Below, one piece after another: positions 59,292 through 64,000 of a DNA stretch of 64,000 nucleotides (position 1 is its first letter; each line of letters starts with the position of its first letter). A model generated the notes under the pieces. That model did no database searches. It was not told the origin of the DNA and saw nothing but the letters and a program-made list of their open reading frames with translations. The stretch covers positions 1 through 64,000 of the forward strand of contig JBEKCD010000012.1 of assembly GCA_050015055.1 (NCBI GenBank), read 5' to 3'. The DNA comes from JBEKCD01 sp050015055. Lineage in GTDB: Archaea; Thermoproteota; Bathyarchaeia; Bathyarchaeales; Bathycorpusculaceae. The translations under genes were made by a program, and so were the position numbers.

Positions 59292-60062
59292 CTAAGACGT
59301 TGACCACCCGCCGTCCATTACCAATGCCGCTCCGGTCATATAGGAAGACTTCTCCGACGCTAAGAACAGTGCTGCTTGGGCGATTTCTTCAGGAGCTGCG
59401 ACGCGTCTAAGCGGTATCTTTTCCAGGTTTCGGGCAGATGCGACGTCATAGTCTCCTGAAGCCATCATCACTCGTTTAAACGTCGGCGTGAAGACAGAGC
59501 CCGGACAGATGCAGTTCACACGAACATTCTCGGAAGCGAAATCCAACGCCATGGCTCTCGTAAGCGATATCATGCCTCCTTTCGAGGCGCAATAAGCAGC
59601 TTCACCTTTAGAACCTATCAGACCCAGCACCGAGGCAATGTTGATAATCGCACCGCCTCTGCTTTCAATTATTCTTGGCACGCAGTACTTTGAGCAGAGA
59701 AAAGTCCCTTTCAAGTTGACATCGATGACCTTGTCCCAGCTCTCCTCCGTAACATCCACGACAGAGCCTGTGGATTCGACTCCCGCATTGTTAACGAGAA
59801 CGTTAAGCTTCCCGTATTTTTCAACAGTTGCTTCGACCATTCTCTTGACGCTGGCAGACTTGGATACGTCGCCTTGGACAAAAATGGCGTCCCCACCCTC
59901 TTTCTTGATGAGCTCGACCGTATTCTTTCCGTCACCTTCGCTCACATCAGCCACAGCCACTTTCGCAGCTTCACAGGCGAAAAGAACTGCGATGGCACGT
60001 CCAATCCCAGACCCAGCTCCAGTAATCAAGGCCACGTTGTCCCTCAATTCTCCTTGACGCAC
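59292..60062 (-). CDS. Short-chain dehydrogenase/reductase (256 aa)
   Basis: I choose GTG 60062 (GGAGGG upstream) over an ATG at 60083. NAD(P) site ALITGAGSGIGRAIAVLFA, NNAG motif NVLVNNAGVES, catalytic Ser-Tyr-Lys in IINIASVLG and AAYCASKGGMI, and a normal C-terminus (SSYMTGAALVMDGGW). It is a classical SDR of 3-oxoacyl-ACP reductase or glucose/sugar-alcohol dehydrogenase type. Nearby alcohol dehydrogenase, aldolase and kinase genes favour sugar oxidation. Confidence 0.9.
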   Translation of the reverse strand: MRQGELRDNVALITGAGSGIGRAIAVLFACEAAKVAVADVSEGDGKNTVELIKKEGGDAIFVQGDVSKSASVKRMVEATVEKYGKLNVLVNNAGVESTGSVVDVTEESWDKVIDVNLKGTFLCSKYCVPRIIESRGGAIINIASVLGLIGSKGEAAYCASKGGMISLTRAMALDFASENVRVNCICPGSVFTPTFKRVMMASGDYDVASARNLEKIPLRRVAAPEEIAQAALFLASEKSSYMTGAALVMDGGWSTS

Positions 60063-60194
60063 CGAGAATCCCTCCAGTCTCATCCAAGGTTAATGAGTCA
60101 CTAATAATACTTTTCAACTCAGAGAATGCCGTTCTGAGATTATCGGAAGAGCGTGTTTGATGTATGACAATATTTATGAATGATCACAGATGCA

Positions 60195-60223
60195 ATTCAA
60201 ACACGCGTGAAGACGCGCGTGTG
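60195..60223. promoter_or_regulatory. GC-rich inverted repeat upstream of DUF2193 gene
   Basis: Two inverted arms of the type ACACGCG and CGCGTGT occur at about 60199-60221, in the 194-bp region between the SDR and DUF2193 genes. It may be an operator or RNA hairpin; no protein partner is evident. Confidence 0.35.
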
Positions 60224-60256
60224 GATTGAGGGTTGAGCTTGAAATGAGGTTCGCAT

Positions 60257-61741
60257 GTGAGAGGTAAATTGGCTGAAAAAATCGCTGATGAAATCTTGAG
60301 CATCCAGAAGGCATGGGTGGACACAGTCAAGAAGAAGCGTGGTGGACGGTTTAAGGTCAGTGATTGGCAGCCGATGCTTCATGTGAAGGAGCGTTTTGTC
60401 CCCTGCGGGAAACAGTCGAAGGACGTTTTTGACCTCTATTCGGTTTCAGCGAAAGCCGCGTACGATGTTATCAGCAGCCTCACGGATTATGTGCGTCCTG
60501 AAGATGAGCCTTGGCTGGAACACTATCAGACGACGACGGTTTTTGAAATCCTGTACGAGTTCGACCGAGATTTCAAGCGCGCCTCCTTAAAGGTCGCTGA
60601 AGCTGTTGACAAATCCACTGACTTGATCGCGCAGGAAGCTCTGGCCCGGTCTTGCGGTCGTTACGGGCCGGCATGGATTGCAGACTATGTGGCCACTCCC
60701 GGCTCATTCTCAAACCTGCTCAGAAGAATCATTGACAACCTTCCGATGAAAACTGAGTACAAATGGGCTTTCATCAACGCCGTATCGGCGGCTCGCAACA
60801 CCAGCTACAGCGTTATGTTCGGTTCAAAGTTTCTCACCGTACTAACGGACACCAACGATGTCCACAAAGCGGCTGAGGCTGAGAAAGAAAGAATGAAAGA
60901 AATGTGGCTAAACCCAATCGCAACGCAAGTTCAGCTAATGAAAGAAACAGGACAAAAATCCTTCGACTACGAGAAATGCATGACGATGTTTAAGGACCGA
61001 ATTTTCGAAGCAACCGTTAAGGCCGCTGAGGCAGGCGTACACTACGCAAACCTCAGCTTGATTCCATTCTGGGCCGCCGGAGACTTCCACCACGTCTCTC
61101 AAACCACTTACAACCTGTGCAAAGGCGACATTGAAATGGCCATCCTTGAAAGCCTGACAGAAGCCTATGAAAGCACAATCAAAAGAGCCGAAAAGAACGG
61201 AAAGCTCAGCAACCCTTCAGAAATACCAACGTGGGAGGTAACAGCCGCCGGAGCTGCACACATAATGCGGCTTGACGGGTTCACGTCGGAAATGGTAAAC
61301 GACCTGTTCTCCAGAAGATACTTCAACCTACTTCTCGAAAATCCTAAAAAGTTCGAGTATGAATGCATGAACGATGAATTCGTCAGCTTCCTATCCCAAG
61401 GAGAACACTTGATTAAGAAGCCTCCGACCGGTCTCGGCGGTCAGATTCACGGCGTCAAAATCGACCTTCAACCCATAGATGACAATGAAGTCTTGAAGAA
61501 TCCGCAGAGATACTCATGGCCAGAATGTCCCATCACGGCACGTTTCAGTGGATTGCTTCGGTTTGCAGACGACCCTTTTCACCTGTACAGTGATCCCATG
61601 ATATGCCTGTACGGCACTGAACTCATCGCCTTGGCACCTCAAAAGCCTTACCTTCCATTCTTCTACTGCAAACAATGTCCATCAGCGAAACTGATGCCCA
61701 GCAGATGCAAATACTGCCTAGCCGAAAAACCTATAGAATAG
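60257..61741 (+). CDS. DUF2193 family protein (494 aa)
   Basis: GTG 60257 has GAGGT upstream. The sequence matches my recollection of DUF2193, known from methanogens: DVISSLTDYVRPEDEPWLEH, YGPAWIADYVATPGSFSNLL, AGVHYANLSLIPFWAAGDF and TTYNLCKGDIEMAILESLT. The C-terminus adds Cys pairs CKQC and CKYC, a likely zinc or cluster site. Function is unknown. The protein is soluble and largely helical in the first half. Located beside sugar and C1 metabolism genes. Confidence 0.65.
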   Translation: MRGKLAEKIADEILSIQKAWVDTVKKKRGGRFKVSDWQPMLHVKERFVPCGKQSKDVFDLYSVSAKAAYDVISSLTDYVRPEDEPWLEHYQTTTVFEILYEFDRDFKRASLKVAEAVDKSTDLIAQEALARSCGRYGPAWIADYVATPGSFSNLLRRIIDNLPMKTEYKWAFINAVSAARNTSYSVMFGSKFLTVLTDTNDVHKAAEAEKERMKEMWLNPIATQVQLMKETGQKSFDYEKCMTMFKDRIFEATVKAAEAGVHYANLSLIPFWAAGDFHHVSQTTYNLCKGDIEMAILESLTEAYESTIKRAEKNGKLSNPSEIPTWEVTAAGAAHIMRLDGFTSEMVNDLFSRRYFNLLLENPKKFEYECMNDEFVSFLSQGEHLIKKPPTGLGGQIHGVKIDLQPIDDNEVLKNPQRYSWPECPITARFSGLLRFADDPFHLYSDPMICLYGTELIALAPQKPYLPFFYCKQCPSAKLMPSRCKYCLAEKPIE

Positions 61742-61810
61742 AAAGTGAGCGCGCGGGCTTTCAAGTGCGGGCTTCCAGCCCCTAGATAACCTGGTACTCT
61801 GTTGTTTCTG

Positions 61811-62611
61811 TCACAACCCTTTCAGAGCTTCCTGGATCGAGGATTTTCCATGCACAACCTTGGCTATCGCTCTTGTCATAGTCTCTGGGTTTTCATGCTG
61901 CCACACGTTGCGTCCGAAGGCCACTCCTACTGCTCCCGCGTTGACGGCCTCCTTCGCCACTCTCAGCGCTTGTTCCGCAGTTTTCATCTTTGGACCTCCA
62001 GCTATGACTATGGGCACCAGACAACCCTTGACAACCTCTCTGAAGGTGCCTTCAGTTCCAGTGTAGTGAGTCTTGATCAAGTCTGCTCCGATTTCAGCCC
62101 CCACGCGGGCCGCGAGACTGACGACTTCGGCGTCGTACGGATCTTTGATTTTTTCACATTGAATTGGGATCATCTCTGCCACGAGTGGCACGCCGAATTC
62201 TTCGCATTCACGGGCGATGAGACTGAGGTTCGCCAGGGTTTCATTCTCTTTCAGAGTTCCCATGTAGCCCATGGCGATAACGGCATCTGCGCCCATTCTT
62301 GATGCGTCTTTGACGCTGGCAATTCTGCGGACGTCAAAAAAATCAGGCCCATACGCCGTGGTTGCCCCGTCAATTCGAAGTATGATTCCGGCCTTGCCTC
62401 TTACTTCTCCAGCGATTGAGCGGCATACACCTGGGGTGACTACCAGAGCGTTTGCACCACTTTTCAATGCTTTTCTGGCGACTTCGAGGGGTTTTTCCAG
62501 CCCCTTTACGGGCCCCATGAACAAGCCGTGGTCCATAGCTACAATAAGCGTTCTTTTGGTTTTCTCATCAAATATCCGGCCCAGTCGTAGGATTTTGCCA
62601 ACGTCAGACAC
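61811..62611 (-). CDS. Class I aldolase, DhnA/ADH-synthase family (266 aa)
   Basis: GTG 62611. A TIM-barrel Schiff-base aldolase: RTLIVAMDHGLFMGPVKGLE, GADLIKTHYTGTEGTF with the Schiff-base Lys, and VPIVIAGGPKMKTAEQALR followed by GAVGVAFGRNVWQHENPETM for phosphate binding. The family includes archaeal fructose-1,6-bisphosphate aldolase, 2-amino-3,7-dideoxy-D-threo-hept-6-ulosonate synthase (AroA') and LsrF. Neighbouring dehydrogenase and sugar kinase favour sugar-phosphate cleavage over aromatic amino acid synthesis. Confidence 0.88.
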   Translation of the reverse strand: MSDVGKILRLGRIFDEKTKRTLIVAMDHGLFMGPVKGLEKPLEVARKALKSGANALVVTPGVCRSIAGEVRGKAGIILRIDGATTAYGPDFFDVRRIASVKDASRMGADAVIAMGYMGTLKENETLANLSLIARECEEFGVPLVAEMIPIQCEKIKDPYDAEVVSLAARVGAEIGADLIKTHYTGTEGTFREVVKGCLVPIVIAGGPKMKTAEQALRVAKEAVNAGAVGVAFGRNVWQHENPETMTRAIAKVVHGKSSIQEALKGL

Positions 62612-62636
62612 GTTTTTTGCTCCTCTTTTTATTGAG

Positions 62637-63665
62637 CTAAATTGTCACAACGGCTTTAAGCCCTTTGCGATCTGCTAACACGTCTATGGCCGTCAGGACT
62701 TCATCGAGTTTGAACCTGTGTGTTATTAGCTTACTCATCTTAACACTTCTTGTGCTTATCAGTTGAAGAGCCCTGGCAAAATTGATGTGTGAGAACCCGA
62801 AGGTTCCTGTTACTGTGACCTCGGAATAATGAATTAGGTTGGGGTCAAGCTTGAGTTCTGACTGGCCAGGAAATCCACCGAAGAGATTCACTATCCCTCC
62901 CTTTCTGACCAGTTTCAGGCCTTGCTCCACCGCTGCCACACTGCCGACAGCAACAATGACCGCATCCCCCCCTCGGTTGTTCGTTTCGTCCATAACCTTT
63001 TTGACAGGGTTTTCCTCGGTTTCGTTGACTGCCACGCTTGCGCCAAGTTCCTCCGCCAACCTTAACCGGTCATCCAGCTGCCCGCTCAGGATTATCTTCG
63101 TCGCTCCCTTGACTCTTGCCAGCTGCAAATGCATCAGGCCTATTGGACCGTCGCCGACGATCGCAACGCAGTCGCCTACACCAACGTGGCATTCTTCGAT
63201 TCCGTGAAGACAACAGGCCAAAGGCTCGGTGAGAGCCGCTTCTTCGTATGAAACTGTGTTCGGAATTTCAAGCGTTCCTTTCTTCACAATGTTAGGCGGC
63301 ACCTTTACGAATTCAGCAAACCCGCCCGGTGTAGGTGACTCTTCGTAAAGTCCAGTGCACAGCGTGTATCTTCCACGCAGGCAGTAGTAGCATGTGCCGT
63401 CTGGAACGTACGGGGCGACGACGACGCGCTCGCCTTTTCTGTGCTCCGTCACGTCTCTTCCTATCCTGACGATCTCGCCTGCAATTTCGTGCCCGAGAAC
63501 CGCTGGAGGTTTAATAAGAGGATGCCCCCTCAGGACCGTTTTAACATCTGTCCCGCAGACGCCGCAAGCATGGACCTTAACCAATAATTCTTTGTCACCG
63601 ATTTCTGGGACTTCTTTTTCTTCAATTCTCACATCTCGAGGCCCATAATATACCGCTGTCTTCAA
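62637..63665 (-). CDS. Zinc-dependent alcohol/sugar dehydrogenase, MDR family (342 aa)
   Basis: TTG 63665. Catalytic zinc ligands: ACGVCGTDVKTVLRGHPLI (Cys) and LGHEIAGEIVRIG (His-Glu). The structural-zinc lobe reads GTCYYCLRGRYTLC. The Rossmann part is CVAIVGDGPIGLMHLQLAR. Length fits threonine/sorbitol/idonate dehydrogenases. It lies 25 nt upstream of the aldolase gene on the same strand, and the two probably form an operon for oxidation and cleavage of a polyol or sugar acid. Confidence 0.9.
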   Translation of the reverse strand: MKTAVYYGPRDVRIEEKEVPEIGDKELLVKVHACGVCGTDVKTVLRGHPLIKPPAVLGHEIAGEIVRIGRDVTEHRKGERVVVAPYVPDGTCYYCLRGRYTLCTGLYEESPTPGGFAEFVKVPPNIVKKGTLEIPNTVSYEEAALTEPLACCLHGIEECHVGVGDCVAIVGDGPIGLMHLQLARVKGATKIILSGQLDDRLRLAEELGASVAVNETEENPVKKVMDETNNRGGDAVIVAVGSVAAVEQGLKLVRKGGIVNLFGGFPGQSELKLDPNLIHYSEVTVTGTFGFSHINFARALQLISTRSVKMSKLITHRFKLDEVLTAIDVLADRKGLKAVVTI

Positions 63666-63778
63666 GTCCCTTGCCTCTCGCGCATAACAATAAACATGAG
63701 GGTATATATCCTGTTAGGCGGCACGCCGTGGCAGTGGAATCGGGGTTTCCGGCGTAAAAAGGGCGCAGAATCTACAGG

Positions 63779-64000
63779 TTAGACGAGACCCTTTCCTCTC
63801 ATGAATTTTTCAAGTTCTTCTCGCGTGGGGAAGGCTTCTTGAGCTCCTATCTTGGTCGTGGACAAAGCTCCTGCACAGTTCGCGTAAACTACTGCTTTTT
63901 CCAAGTTTTCTCCCGAAGATATGGCTACTGCCAACGCACCACAGAAAGCGTCTCCCGCACCGGTGGTGTCCACGGGGTCTACTTTGGGACTCTTGACGTG
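63779..64000 (-). CDS. PfkB-family carbohydrate kinase, C-terminal part (truncated by window edge)
   Basis: The frame is open to the last base of the window, so the N-terminus lies outside. The visible 73 residues hold the PfkB signature 2 with the catalytic Asp (VDTTGAGDAFCGALAVAISS) and the usual ending helix (TREELEKFMRGKGLV). It phosphorylates a sugar or sugar acid (ribokinase, fructokinase or 2-keto-3-deoxygluconate kinase type). Same orientation as the dehydrogenase and aldolase genes, 113 bp upstream of them. Confidence 0.88.
   Translation of the reverse strand, partial: HVKSPKVDPVDTTGAGDAFCGALAVAISSGENLEKAVVYANCAGALSTTKIGAQEAFPTREELEKFMRGKGLV

Overview
This window reads as chromosomal DNA from an archaeon. 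Support comes from a Hel308 helicase, DUF2095, DUF354, DUF5752 and DUF2193 proteins, tetrahydromethanopterin C1-enzyme homologues (Mch, Ftr), an archaeal AbrB-type protein, an intron-bearing tRNA, TATA-type promoters, and frequent GTG/TTG starts with strong Shine-Dalgarno (SD) sites. The mix suggests a TACK-group anaerobe, possibly Bathyarchaeia; that placement is inference. Most genes are compact and of mid GC, interrupted by an AT-rich surface-polysaccharide island and by mobile or decayed stretches.

Layout. 0-2.3 kb: leftward accessory genes (tiny membrane proteins, a coiled-coil zinc protein, two likely ribbon-helix-helix proteins) around an intron-containing tRNA. 2.8-16.9 kb: mostly housekeeping: winged-helix/DUF5752 protein, glycosyltransferase, DUF2095, a large surface protein, ferredoxin, an asparagine synthetase homologue without its catalytic Cys2, PurB, Hel308, and a four-gene Fe-S operon with two cysteine desulfurases around one IscU scaffold. 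17-30.2 kb: surface glycan region. It has a polysaccharide-deacetylase/FemAB fusion, an AT-rich overlapping operon (glycosyltransferase, Rossmann protein, acetyltransferase, two epimerases, split FemAB and deacetylase, DegT aminotransferase), a decayed segment (phosphoribosyltransferase and nucleotide-sugar dehydrogenase pseudogenes), then a second acetyltransferase and a DUF354 protein. 30.2-30.8 kb: tRNA-Val with a copy of its 5' half 420 bp upstream and an integrase remnant between.

30.9-39.6 kb: cyclic amidohydrolase, DUF1611 protein, two carbamoyltransferases, two PLP enzymes and carbamate kinase, resembling the bacterial ygeW/ygeX/hyuA/yqeA cluster. This suggests catabolism of ureides, purines or related amides to carbamoyl phosphate and ATP. 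39.7-43.7 kb: 2-oxoacid (pyruvate/acetoin type) dehydrogenase E1alpha, E1beta, E2 and lipoate ligase, without E3. 43.9-48.4 kb: accessory island with membrane proteins, a HEPN-like protein, overlapping mini-genes, a SWIM-finger transposase, an AbrB-like regulator and a zinc-ribbon protein.

48.5-59.3 kb: M19 dipeptidase homologue, an ABC importer, an SsnA/ATZ-type amidohydrolase and an Mch-like/Ftr-like/Mch-like operon that runs into the transporter ATPase. Between importer and amidohydrolase lies the fossil of a tandem duplication. I suggest this block imports a nitrogenous substrate and passes a C1 unit to a pterin carrier. 59.3-64 kb: SDR, DUF2193, DhnA-type aldolase, zinc alcohol dehydrogenase and a truncated PfkB kinase, consistent with sugar or sugar-acid catabolism. 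The octamer GCGCGCGC recurs about 13 times, mostly in accessory or decayed DNA.
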